Shown: piece after piece, positions 27,481 through 35,909 of the stretch | How the letters are laid out: every line of letters starts with the position of its first letter | Position numbering within the stretch: position 1 is the first letter of the stretch | DNA from: Vallitalea sp. | GTDB lineage: Bacteria > Bacillota > Clostridia > Lachnospirales > Vallitaleaceae | Assembly (NCBI GenBank): GCA_025210515.1 | Contig: JAOARM010000040.1 | Span: 186,001 to 250,000 of the forward strand | Direction: 5' to 3' | Length of the DNA: 64,000 bases | Translations under genes and position numbers: made by a program | The notes under the pieces: model-generated | The model's input: the letters and a program-made list of their open reading frames with translations, nothing else | Databases searched by the model: none | Told to the model about the DNA's origin: nothing

Positions 27481-27632
27481 TTTGTTAGTGGAAGCATTAT
27501 AGGGGTTTCCGCTTCGAAAGTATAGGGTAATATTCCGTCAGCTGATTAATCGTCCTGATTAAAATAGCTGACCTCGCCGTCCTGGCTCGTGCTCCATATT
27601 ACCCTATACAATCTCCGCTGGGCTAGTGTATA
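27481..27632. repeat. Structured intergenic element, copy 1
   Basis: A palindrome-rich block, noticeably richer in G and C than its surroundings. A perfect 14-bp inverted repeat, GTATAGGGTAATAT (27520-27533) and ATATTACCCTATAC (27596-27609), encloses a second hairpin GTCAGCT (27537-27543) with AGCTGAC (27566-27572). The word CGTCCTG occurs twice inside (27551-27557 and 27578-27584). At the left, GAAGC and GCTTC (27491-27515) can form a third hairpin. No coding frame is evident. It could be a structured RNA or a small mobile element; I do not recognise the family. Confidence 0.7.
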
Positions 27633-27642
27633 TATAAGTTGC

Positions 27643-27775
27643 TTTGTTAGGAGAAGCATTATAAGTGCATTTGAGAGTATAGGATGATATTACGTTAGTT
27701 GTAAATTATCTTAATTAAATAGCTGCTCACGTGATTATAGCTCTTGTTCGTGTTGTGTGATACACATATTTTTGA
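27643..27775. repeat. Structured intergenic element, degenerate copy 2
   Basis: This is a diverged direct repeat of the element ending 10 bases upstream. Matching words in the same order include TTTGTTAG, GAAGCATTATA, GAGTATAGG with GATATTAC, and AATTAAATAGCTG. The right arm of the long stem is not conserved, so the closing structure seems decayed. The rbgA-HD gap of 388 bases is otherwise only AT-rich spacer. Confidence 0.62.
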
Positions 27776-27828
27776 TTAATAAGGTTAGAATAAAAAGTAT
27801 GAAATATAATACCTAAGGAGTGAACAAT

Positions 27829-28518
27829 ATGAATAATTTAATAGAGCTTTTTGAAGAATTTGAATATCATTTAATTAATGATTATAAGCCATCTGATTAT
27901 TTTATAAAAGTAATTAAGGAAAAAGAGTATAGAGATTGTTATCCTGTTAAGATACTTCTTGATCTTAAGAGAATACAACAGAATCCCAAACATCATCCAG
28001 AAGGAAATGTATTTAACCATACTATGGAAGTAGTTGATAATGCAGCTAAGATTAGTAATATAAGTAGTGATAAGAGAGTGTTTATGTGGGCAAGTTTGTT
28101 GCATGATTTGGGAAAAATTACGGCGACTAAGATTAGAAAAGGTAGAATAACTGCATATGATCATGATAAACAAGGAGAAGTTATTGCAAAGACATTTTTG
28201 GAGACATTTTCAGATGATAATGAGTTTATAAGTAAAGTATCAAAGCTTGTAAGATGGCACATGCAACCACTTTTTGTAGCAAAAAAAATGCCTTTTGCCA
28301 CAGTGGAGGATATGATAGCAGAAACATCTATCTCAGAAGTTGCATTATTATGTATTTGTGATAGAACAGGAAGAGGACCAATTTCAAGAGAAGTAGAGAA
28401 AAAAGAACATTTAATTGTTTTAGATTTTTTGCTAGAATGTTATGATAAAGTTATGGACGATGAAGAAGTTGCTAAGTTAGATAAAATAATTGAGTATCTA
28501 AGACAATTTGATATTTGA
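27829..28518 (+). CDS. HD-domain phosphohydrolase
   Basis: A 229-residue protein with an HD metal-dependent phosphohydrolase domain: His in NVFNHTMEVVDNA, the HD pair in ASLLHDLGK, then KLVRWHMQP and CICDRTGRG. These resemble the HD domain of bacterial tRNA nucleotidyltransferases, and no nucleotidyltransferase domain is present, so it is a stand-alone HD protein. Substrate unknown. The ATG at 27829 is preferred over an in-frame GTG 9 bases upstream, which overlaps the AAGGAG ribosome site. It follows the structured tandem element. Confidence 0.85.
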   Translation: MNNLIELFEEFEYHLINDYKPSDYFIKVIKEKEYRDCYPVKILLDLKRIQQNPKHHPEGNVFNHTMEVVDNAAKISNISSDKRVFMWASLLHDLGKITATKIRKGRITAYDHDKQGEVIAKTFLETFSDDNEFISKVSKLVRWHMQPLFVAKKMPFATVEDMIAETSISEVALLCICDRTGRGPISREVEKKEHLIVLDFLLECYDKVMDDEEVAKLDKIIEYLRQFDI

Positions 28519-28584
28519 AGGTAGATTTATTTTATATAATAAAGAGCTACAATAAATTAAGAAATAAAAGGAGAACAAACTATA

Positions 28585-29352
28585 ATGACTAATATGACAA
28601 TATCCGATATAAAAAATAAGCTAGACGATATTCCCGTTAGATATTTAGATGATGAATTAGTTAAATTAAAGGCTGATGAGAGATTAGGTGTTAAGAAATT
28701 AATAGATAAGTATAGAAAGAAAATAGAGAGCTACGAAAAAGAGTTAGATAGAATTAGCAATATGAGACAATATGAAAATAAATATAGTGACAAAAATTAT
28801 ATATGTGGAATAGATGAAGTAGGGAGAGGGCCATTATCAGGACCAGTTGTAAGTGCCGCTGTAATACTTCCAAAAGATGCTAATATATTATATGTTAATG
28901 ATTCTAAGAAATTAACAGAGGCTAAGAGGGAAGAACTATATGATATCATAATGGAAAAAGCTATTGCAGTAAGTATAGGCGTTATCAATGTAGATGTGAT
29001 AGATGAAATTAATATACTTAACGCAACTTATGAGTCAATGATATCTGCAATAAACAAATTAGAAGTTAAGCCAGATGTTATTTTAGTAGATGCAGTAACT
29101 ATACCGAAAATTAATATACCACAAGAGCCAATTATAAAAGGAGATACCAAAAGTATCTCAATCGCAGCTGCTAGTATTATAGCAAAAGTTTACAGAGATA
29201 GAATGATGAAAGAATATGATAAAATTTTTCCAGAATACAAATTTGCAAAAAACAAAGGATATGGAACAAAAGAGCATATTGAAGCACTGAAAAAATACGG
29301 ATCATGTGCTATACATAGAAAAAGTTTTATTAGATCGGTTCTAAGTACATAG
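28585..29352 (+). CDS. rnhB: Ribonuclease HII
   Basis: RNase HII removes ribonucleotides from DNA and RNA primers from hybrids. The 255-residue protein has a long N-terminal helix region and then the catalytic core: YICGIDEVGRGPLSGPVV near residues 72-89, NDSKKLTEAKRE, DVILVDA and KGDTKSISIAAASIIAKVYRD. The first ATG has AAAGGAG upstream at about 10 bases. The neighbour rbgA-rnhB order is conserved, interrupted here by the element and HD gene. Confidence 0.96.
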   Translation: MTNMTISDIKNKLDDIPVRYLDDELVKLKADERLGVKKLIDKYRKKIESYEKELDRISNMRQYENKYSDKNYICGIDEVGRGPLSGPVVSAAVILPKDANILYVNDSKKLTEAKREELYDIIMEKAIAVSIGVINVDVIDEINILNATYESMISAINKLEVKPDVILVDAVTIPKINIPQEPIIKGDTKSISIAAASIIAKVYRDRMMKEYDKIFPEYKFAKNKGYGTKEHIEALKKYGSCAIHRKSFIRSVLST

Positions 29353-29427
29353 TTATAATTGGTTAGTATTCATTAAAGAGTTATAGTTTTTTATATTAGC
29401 AATCAAACTTGAAAGGGTGACATTAAT

Positions 29428-31005
29428 ATGAGGGTTAATCTTGAAAATATAATTAATAGAAATATTAATATATCAAAATTATCTCAGGTCAAAGGAAATA
29501 ACCTTATAAAAGGAGAAATAATTAAAGGTGATATACAAGATGTTAAACTAAATAATATACTTATAAAATTAGCTGATGGAACAAATCTTATGGCTAAATT
29601 AACAATGGATAATATGGAATTTTCTATTGGTCAGAAAATGTCATTTCAAGTAAAAGATGCTAATACGGAACAAATACTACTAAAACCAGTTATTAATGAG
29701 GATTATAATCCCAAGAGTAATAAATTACTTCAAGTACTTGATGAAGCTTCGGTTGTAGCAAATGAAAAAAATATAGAGATAGTAAGTAAACTATTAGATA
29801 ATAATATGCCAATTGATAAAGATTTTATTAATAATATAATAAAGCTTACCAATAAATTTAAAGATACATCTATAGATAAATTAATTACATTATTAAAGAA
29901 TGATATACCAGTTACACAAGAAAATATAGAACAGCTAGATAATTATAAGCAAGGAAATAATTCAATGAAACAAGAGATAATTAGTTTAGCAAATAGAATG
30001 ATTGATAATAACGATACTAATTATAAGCAACAATTAATCCAGATACTGGGTAATCAAAAAAATGTACAACAACCTACTGGAAACGGCGAGATTGTTATAG
30101 CGCAAGAAATAGCCTCAGAAATTAGTGAAAAAAATATTGATAATAATATCAACAATAGCATCAATAATAATATTAATAAAAATGTCAATAATAATCTCAC
30201 ATTACTTGATATAATGCCAGAAGATAATTTGAAAGAATTACAAAAAGAAATTAACAGTACATACAAATTAGAAGGAAATAATACATTAAAATTATCAAAA
30301 GAATTAACGTTACAAGATTTAAAACAACAAATACTAACTCTTGATATTAATGAAGAAGATAAGGTGAATATTAATAAAACAATAACTAATAAGTTATTAG
30401 ATTTTTCAGTTGATAAGAACGTATTTCTTGATCCAAAAGCGTTAGAAGATACCAAGTTATTAAAAGAATATTTTAATAATATATACGAGAAAGTTATTAA
30501 TATTATTAAGTTTACTTCTACTACTGTAGAAGGTAAAAATAATGATGTTGTAAAAGATGCAACAAAAGTTAAAAATAATATAGAATTCATGAATAGCCTA
30601 AATAATAATTATAACTATGTTCAATTGCCATTTAAGTTCAATAAACTATTAAATAGTGAATTATACATATTTGAAAATAAAAAAGAATTAAGAAAAAAAT
30701 CTAAATCAGATGCAATATCAGCTTTACTTAGACTAGATTATGTTAATCTGGGGCATATGGATGTATATATATCTAAACAAGTTAAAAATGTAGAATGTAA
30801 ATTTTATGTTGAAGATGAACAGAAGAAAAATATAATAAATGAACATATTAATAAATTATATAAACGAATAAAAAGCTTTGACTATAATATTACAGGATTA
30901 ATGGTTATAGATAATAAAAAAGATTTTAACTTTGTTGAGGATTTTGTAAGTAGAAAAGAAGAAGCAAAAGCTGTTAAAAGATATTCATTTGATATGAGAG
31001 TATAG
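29428..31005 (+). CDS. FliK-like hook-length control protein
   Basis: A 525-residue, Asn/Lys-rich protein. The N-terminus has a small beta-rich domain (GEIIKGDIQDVKLNNILIKL). The central region is low-complexity with strings of Asn. The C-terminal 120 residues (YVQLPFKFNKLLNSELYIF, then LGHMDVYISKQ and ITGLMV) resemble the Flg_hook domain of FliK, which sets hook length and switches flagellar export specificity. The next gene is an FlhB C-terminal-like protein, the natural partner, which supports the call. The overall similarity is weak by eye, so FliK-like is a domain-level call. Confidence 0.72.
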   Translation: MRVNLENIINRNINISKLSQVKGNNLIKGEIIKGDIQDVKLNNILIKLADGTNLMAKLTMDNMEFSIGQKMSFQVKDANTEQILLKPVINEDYNPKSNKLLQVLDEASVVANEKNIEIVSKLLDNNMPIDKDFINNIIKLTNKFKDTSIDKLITLLKNDIPVTQENIEQLDNYKQGNNSMKQEIISLANRMIDNNDTNYKQQLIQILGNQKNVQQPTGNGEIVIAQEIASEISEKNIDNNINNSINNNINKNVNNNLTLLDIMPEDNLKELQKEINSTYKLEGNNTLKLSKELTLQDLKQQILTLDINEEDKVNINKTITNKLLDFSVDKNVFLDPKALEDTKLLKEYFNNIYEKVINIIKFTSTTVEGKNNDVVKDATKVKNNIEFMNSLNNNYNYVQLPFKFNKLLNSELYIFENKKELRKKSKSDAISALLRLDYVNLGHMDVYISKQVKNVECKFYVEDEQKKNIINEHINKLYKRIKSFDYNITGLMVIDNKKDFNFVEDFVSRKEEAKAVKRYSFDMRV

Positions 31006-31021
31006 AATTAAGACAGTCATA

Positions 31022-31318
31022 ATGATAGGTCGGGTGTTGAGGTTGAAAGAGAAAAAAATTAAAAAAGTTGCAGCATTAAAATATGATATGGGTGAGTCGG
31101 CTCCTATAGTTATTGCTAAAGGAAAAGGAATAGTAGCAGATAAAATTCTTGAAAAAGCAAGTGAAGAAGAATTACCAGTTTATAGAGATGAAGAGCTAGT
31201 TGATACTTTAACTAAACTTGATATTGGAGATATGATACCACCAGAACTATATCAAATCGTGGCTGAAATAATGGTTTTTGTTAGTGACTTAGATAAATTA
31301 TATGAAAAAAATAATTAG
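31022..31318 (+). CDS. FlhB C-terminal-like export switch protein (YlqH-like)
   Basis: The 98-residue protein corresponds to the cytoplasmic C-terminal domain of FlhB/EscU: VAALKYDMGESAPIVIAKGKG, VADKILEKASEEELPVYRDEELVDTL, and IPPELYQIVAEIMVFV. The NPTH autocleavage motif of full FlhB is not present, as in other stand-alone YlqH proteins. The role is unclear; it may interact with the upstream FliK-like protein. The start is uncertain: ATG 31022 lacks a ribosome site, and GTG/TTG codons at 31034 and 31043 are possible. Confidence 0.85.
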   Translation: MIGRVLRLKEKKIKKVAALKYDMGESAPIVIAKGKGIVADKILEKASEEELPVYRDEELVDTLTKLDIGDMIPPELYQIVAEIMVFVSDLDKLYEKNN

Positions 31319-31353
31319 ATGTATTTATCACAAACATATAAGTGGGGTGTGTA

Positions 31354-31704
31354 ATGAGACAAAATAATAGAGCTATAGGAACTATAGGAGAAGATATAGC
31401 TTGTAAATATTTAAAAAATAATGGATATAATATCATTGATAGAAATTATAGATGTCGTCACGGTGAAATAGATATTATTGCTATACATGATGAGTATATA
31501 GTTTTCGTAGAAGTAAAGTATAGAAAAGATGCAATGAAAGGATATCCAAGTGAAGCAGTAGGGTATTATAAGCAACAAAGAATAATTAATACTGCTATTT
31601 ATTATGCAAAGATAAAAGGGTTATTTAATTCTAATATAAGATTTGATATAGTGGAAATTGTTAATAATAAAATTAGAGTTATTAAGAATGCTTTTACATT
31701 ATGA
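31354..31704 (+). CDS. yraN: YraN/UPF0102 nuclease-fold protein
   Basis: A 116-residue protein of the YraN family, with a restriction-endonuclease-like fold: GTIGEDIACKYLKNNGY, then NYRCRHGEIDIIA and VFVEVKYRK, which carry the E..D..ExK pattern. Its biological role is not settled. The ATG at 31354 follows GGGGTG; an in-frame GTG 12 bases upstream overlaps this site. The gene order rnhB-...-yraN is typical of Clostridia. Confidence 0.93.
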   Translation: MRQNNRAIGTIGEDIACKYLKNNGYNIIDRNYRCRHGEIDIIAIHDEYIVFVEVKYRKDAMKGYPSEAVGYYKQQRIINTAIYYAKIKGLFNSNIRFDIVEIVNNKIRVIKNAFTL

Positions 31705-31748
31705 AATATGGCTCAATAAGAATGGGCAATTATATAGAGGGGGATTAT

Positions 31749-32576
31749 ATGAATTCAAAAGTATTTAATATTAATGTAAATGAAAAAGTATCATACATAA
31801 CTATTCCTGCTTTTGAAAAAACAGGAGTTGTTAATCATTGTTTTAGCACTAGATTAGGTGGTGTTAGTGAAGGTATATTTGAAAGTATGAATCTAGGATT
31901 TAATAGAGGAGACTTAGATGAAAATGTTAGAAATAATTTTCAGATATTATGTAGTAATATAGGAATCGAGTATAGAGACTTAGTGTTTTCAGATCAGGTT
32001 CATGAAGACATAGTTATAGGAGTTACTAATAAGGACAAAGGAAAAGGCATTTTTAGAGCTAGTGACATTAAAGGAGTAGATGGAATTATTACTAATGAAT
32101 CAAAAGTTCCATTAGTGACTTTCTATGCTGATTGTGTTCCACTATATTTTCTTGACCCTGTTAAGAAAGTGATAGCATTATCTCATGCAGGATGGAGAGG
32201 TACAGTTAAGAAAATAGGAGCTATAACAGTTAAGAAAATGGTTGACGAATATAATTGTAATAAAGAAGACATACTTGTTGCTATAGCACCATCTATTGGT
32301 CCTTGTTGTTTTGAAGTTGAAGAAGATGTTACTACTCATTTTGAGAAGATATTTGGCAAAAATGAACTAGAACATATTATAAAAAAAGCTGAAGGAAAAA
32401 AATATATGATTGACTTATGGACAGCAAATAAGTTAATATTACTAGATGCAGGGATAAAAGAACGAAATATTACTGTAACAGATATATGCACTAAGTGTAA
32501 TAAAGATACTTTCTTTTCTCATAGAGGAAGTAACGGAAAGAGAGGAAGTCTAGCTGCTATTATGGAGCTAAGATAG
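31749..32576 (+). CDS. pgeF: Multicopper-oxidase-like PgeF/YfiH family protein
   Basis: The 275-residue protein belongs to the YfiH/PgeF/LACC1 family, variously described as peptidoglycan-editing factor and as purine nucleoside-processing enzyme. Family marks include NHCFSTRLGGVS, GVDGIITNESKVPL, the copper/zinc-site region ADCVPLYF, SHAGWRGTVKKI and GPCCFEVEEDV. Start 31749 is chosen because AGAGGGGGA lies just upstream and the family starts near here; an ATG 48 bases earlier overlaps the yraN stop but has no ribosome site. Confidence 0.9.
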   Translation: MNSKVFNINVNEKVSYITIPAFEKTGVVNHCFSTRLGGVSEGIFESMNLGFNRGDLDENVRNNFQILCSNIGIEYRDLVFSDQVHEDIVIGVTNKDKGKGIFRASDIKGVDGIITNESKVPLVTFYADCVPLYFLDPVKKVIALSHAGWRGTVKKIGAITVKKMVDEYNCNKEDILVAIAPSIGPCCFEVEEDVTTHFEKIFGKNELEHIIKKAEGKKYMIDLWTANKLILLDAGIKERNITVTDICTKCNKDTFFSHRGSNGKRGSLAAIMELR

Positions 32577-32580
32577 AGAC

Positions 32581-32609
32581 GTTTACTCATATAAAAGTTA
32601 TGAGTAAAC
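32581..32609. repeat. 11-bp perfect inverted repeat after pgeF
   Basis: GTTTACTCATA and TATGAGTAAAC flank a 7-base loop between pgeF and the DUF512 gene. No T run follows, so it may be an mRNA hairpin (stability or processing) rather than a terminator. Confidence 0.5.
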
Positions 32610-32631
32610 AAAATTGAAAGGATGTTTACAA

Positions 32632-33945
32632 ATGGAAAATAAGAGTCATAAGGTTATGTCAGTACATGAAGGAAGTATAGCCCAAGAAATTGGATTAGAG
32701 CCTGGTGACCAATTAATAAGTATTAATGATCAGTTAGTTGAAGATGCTCTTGATTATCATTTTCTAGTAGATGATGAATATTTAGAGATTTTAATAAAAA
32801 AAGTTAATGGAGAAGAATGGTTATTAGAAATAGAGAAAGATTATGATGAAGAACTTGGAATTGAATTTGAAAATAATTTAATGGATAACTATAAATCATG
32901 TAGTAATAAATGTATATTTTGTTTTATAGACCAATTACCAGAAGGTATGAGAGAAACTCTTTATTTCAAAGATGATGATTCTAGGTTATCTTTTCTTCAA
33001 GGTAATTATATAACTCTTACTAATATGAAAGATAAAGATGTTGATAGATTAATAAGATATCATTTATCTCCCATTAATATATCTGTACATACAATGAATA
33101 TGGAACTACGAAAAGAGATGTTGCATAATCGCTTTGCAGATAGATTGATTGGATATATGGAAAAATTTCATGAAGCAGGAATAACTATGAATGGACAGAT
33201 AGTACTTTGTAAAGGAATAAATGATGGCAAAGAGCTTGATTATTCTATAAGTCAATTAAGAAAATATATCCCACATATGCAAAGTGTTTCAGTTGTTCCA
33301 GTAGGAATTTCCAAACATAGAAAAGGACTATTTCATCTAGAACCATTTACAAAAGAAGATGCTAATAATATATTAGATATTATTCATAAATGGCAAGATA
33401 TTATATATGAAGAAACTAATACTCATTTTATACATGCAGGTGATGAAATATATTTACTTGCAGAAAGAGATTTTCCAGATGAAGATAATTATGACGGGTA
33501 TCTTCAAATAGAAAATGGAGTAGGAATGTCTAGGTTATTGATAGATGAGTTCTTATTATGCTATAATGACTTAGAGGAAGATAATAATCTTCATAAAAAC
33601 AAGTCTATTGTAACAGGCGTTTTAGCCGCTAATATGATAAATGATATGATAGACAAATTAAATGAAAAGTATCCTAATGTAAAGATTAATATATATCCAA
33701 TTGTTAATGACCACTTTGGGCATAATATAACCGTATCTGGATTGCTTACTGGTAAAGATATTATTAATCAATTAAAAGATAAGGCGTTAGGAGACGAATT
33801 ACTTCTTCCACAAAACTTATTAAGAAGTGGAGAAGAAACATTACTTGATGATATAACAGTAACTGATATAGAAAACACATTAAATATAAAAGTTACTATA
33901 GTAAAATCAGGAGGCCAAGAATTTATTAGAAATATACTAAGATAA
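32632..33945 (+). CDS. DUF512 protein with PDZ-like and radical-SAM-like domains
   Basis: The 437-residue protein begins with a PDZ-like domain (GSIAQEIGLEPGDQLISING-type segment, residues 14-60). It continues with C90-x3-C94-x2-C97 (KSCSNKCIFCFIDQLP), a radical-SAM-type cluster motif, then FQGNYITLTNM-like and HTMNMELRKEM strand/helix motifs of a TIM-barrel and a C-terminal DUF512 domain with VTGVLAANMI and HFGHNITVSGLLTG. The family is widespread in Clostridia next to der and is often labelled Fe-S oxidoreductase; its reaction is unknown. The ATG at 32632 has GAAAGGA 9 bases upstream. Confidence 0.9.
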   Translation: MENKSHKVMSVHEGSIAQEIGLEPGDQLISINDQLVEDALDYHFLVDDEYLEILIKKVNGEEWLLEIEKDYDEELGIEFENNLMDNYKSCSNKCIFCFIDQLPEGMRETLYFKDDDSRLSFLQGNYITLTNMKDKDVDRLIRYHLSPINISVHTMNMELRKEMLHNRFADRLIGYMEKFHEAGITMNGQIVLCKGINDGKELDYSISQLRKYIPHMQSVSVVPVGISKHRKGLFHLEPFTKEDANNILDIIHKWQDIIYEETNTHFIHAGDEIYLLAERDFPDEDNYDGYLQIENGVGMSRLLIDEFLLCYNDLEEDNNLHKNKSIVTGVLAANMINDMIDKLNEKYPNVKINIYPIVNDHFGHNITVSGLLTGKDIINQLKDKALGDELLLPQNLLRSGEETLLDDITVTDIENTLNIKVTIVKSGGQEFIRNILR

Positions 33946-33960
33946 AGGAGCACTATTTTT

Positions 33961-35292
33961 ATGAGTAGACCAATAGTAGCTATAGTAGGAAGACCAAATG
34001 TAGGTAAATCTACTTTGTTTAACAAATTAGCAGGAGCTAAGATTTCTATTGTAGAAGATACACCAGGAGTAACAAGAGATAGAATATATGCAGATGTGGA
34101 ATGGTTGAATTATAATTTTACAATTATTGATACTGGAGGAATTGAACCAGAAACAGATGATAAAATGCTATCTTATATGAGACAACAAGCTGAGATTGCT
34201 ATTGAAACAGCTAACGTTATAGTTTTTGTTGTAGATGTTAAAGTAGGACTTACAGACGCAGACTATAAAGTAGCAGATATGTTAAGACGTGCACATAAGC
34301 CAGTTGTTCTTTGTGTTAATAAAGTAGATAATAGAGAAAAGTTACAATATGATGTGTTTGAATTTTATAATCTTGGACTGGGAGAACCATTTGCAGTTTC
34401 ATCAGCTCAATCTACTGGTATGGGTGATTTGCTAGATGAAGTAGTACAATTTTTTCATGAAGAGGACAAAGAAGAAGATAAAGAAGACATTCCAAGAATT
34501 GCTCTTATTGGAAAACCAAATGTAGGAAAATCCTCTTTGATTAATAAACTACTTGGAGAAGAAAGAGTTATTGTAAGTGATATTGCAGGAACTACAAGAG
34601 ATGCAATTGATACATTAGTTAAATATCAGGGAAAAGAATATATTTTTGTTGATACTGCTGGACTTAGAAGAAAAAATAAAATTGATAAAGAAGGGCTAGA
34701 ACGATATAGTATTATTAGAACAGTTACAGCTATTGAGAAAGCAGATATCGTAGTATTATTAATTGATGCTGTTGAAGGTATAACTGAACAAGATGCTAAA
34801 ATTGCAGGTATTGCCCATGAAAGAGGAAAAGGAGCTATTATAGCTGTCAATAAATGGGATGCAATAGAAAAAGATGATAAAACAATGTATAAATATCTCA
34901 ATGATGTAGATACAACTCTTAGTTATATGACTTATGCACCGAAAATATTTATTTCAGCATTAACAGGTCTTAGAGTTAAGAAATTATTTGAGAACATTGA
35001 TATTGTAATACAAAATCATGCATTAAGAGTAGGAACGGGAGTTCTTAACGATGTACTATACGATGCAACTGCAATGAATCAGCCACCATCTGATAAAGGT
35101 AAAAGATTAAAGTTGTATTACATGACACAAGTATCTATTAAACCACCTACTTTTGTAATATTTGTAAATGATAAAAGCTTAATGCATTTTTCATATAAAA
35201 GATATATTGAAAATAGAGTAAGAGATTCATTTGGATTCAAAGGAACTCCGCTTCATTTTATAATAAGAGAGAGAAAGGATAAGGATAAATAG
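33961..35292 (+). CDS. der: Ribosome-associated GTPase Der (EngA)
   Basis: Der is a double GTPase that acts in 50S assembly. The 443-residue protein has two G domains: [14 protein letters not shown] near residues 10-23 with DTGG, and [15 protein letters not shown] near 181-195 with DTAG, followed by NKWD and a C-terminal KH-like domain ([25 protein letters not shown]). AAAGGAG precedes the ATG. plsY starts immediately after its stop. Confidence 0.98.
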   Translation: MSRPIVAIVGRPNVGKSTLFNKLAGAKISIVEDTPGVTRDRIYADVEWLNYNFTIIDTGGIEPETDDKMLSYMRQQAEIAIETANVIVFVVDVKVGLTDADYKVADMLRRAHKPVVLCVNKVDNREKLQYDVFEFYNLGLGEPFAVSSAQSTGMGDLLDEVVQFFHEEDKEEDKEDIPRIALIGKPNVGKSSLINKLLGEERVIVSDIAGTTRDAIDTLVKYQGKEYIFVDTAGLRRKNKIDKEGLERYSIIRTVTAIEKADIVVLLIDAVEGITEQDAKIAGIAHERGKGAIIAVNKWDAIEKDDKTMYKYLNDVDTTLSYMTYAPKIFISALTGLRVKKLFENIDIVIQNHALRVGTGVLNDVLYDATAMNQPPSDKGKRLKLYYMTQVSIKPPTFVIFVNDKSLMHFSYKRYIENRVRDSFGFKGTPLHFIIRERKDKDK

Positions 35293-35898
35293 ATGAATAT
35301 AATTGCTAGCTTAATTATTGGTTATGTTGTTGGGTGTTTTCAATCAGCTTATATAGTTAGTCGTCGTAGAAAGCATATAGATATAAGAGATTATGGAAGT
35401 GGAAATGCAGGAACTACCAATGTCATAAGGGTTATTGGATGGAAAGCGGGAACAGTAACATTTATTATGGATATCTGTAAAGCTGTTATAGGTGTATATA
35501 TTGCTACGTTGCTTTTTGATGATATTCTTATGGGATATTTTGCTGGCGTTGGTGTAGTTATAGGGCATAATTGGCCTGTAATATTAGGGTTTAGAGGAGG
35601 CAAAGGAATTGCTTCCACTATTGGTTTATTACTTATGGTTGATATAAGAATAGGATTAATAGTTGCAGGAATTATGGCTTTAGTTATATTTATTTCAAAA
35701 TACGTATCTCTAGGTTCTATATTGATGTCAATATCTATACCTATTTTAATGGCTATATTTCATTTGGATGAAATATTATACGTTGTTTTAGGTGTGGTAC
35801 TTATGGTATCAGCATTATATAATCATAGAGCTAATATTAAGAGATTATTAAATGGAACAGAGAATAAATTAGGACATAAAAAGAAAAATGCAGAATAA
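35293..35898 (+). CDS. plsY: Glycerol-3-phosphate acyltransferase PlsY
   Basis: PlsY transfers an acyl group from acyl-phosphate (made by PlsX) to glycerol-3-phosphate. The 201-residue membrane protein has about five membrane segments and the catalytic motifs SGNAGTTNVIRVIGWKAG near residues 36-53, GHNWPVILGFRGGKGIAST near 92-110, and the C-terminal NHRANIKRLLNGTENK. Its ATG follows the der stop with no gap. Confidence 0.97.
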   Translation: MNIIASLIIGYVVGCFQSAYIVSRRRKHIDIRDYGSGNAGTTNVIRVIGWKAGTVTFIMDICKAVIGVYIATLLFDDILMGYFAGVGVVIGHNWPVILGFRGGKGIASTIGLLLMVDIRIGLIVAGIMALVIFISKYVSLGSILMSISIPILMAIFHLDEILYVVLGVVLMVSALYNHRANIKRLLNGTENKLGHKKKNAE

Positions 35899-35909
35899 GA
35901 GGTGATAAT

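Noticed and set aside
27481..27775. tRNA gene or known riboswitch in the structured gap
   Set aside because: No T-loop GTTCGA-type word in a cloverleaf context and no recognised aptamer core was found; nested palindromes do not fit a tRNA.
30054..30590. Long minus-strand open frame inside the FliK-like gene
   Set aside because: It is a shadow of an Asn/Lys-rich coding frame: antisense of such codons gives hydrophobic Leu/Ile/Phe strings. No ribosome site, and the sense frame has clear domain similarity.
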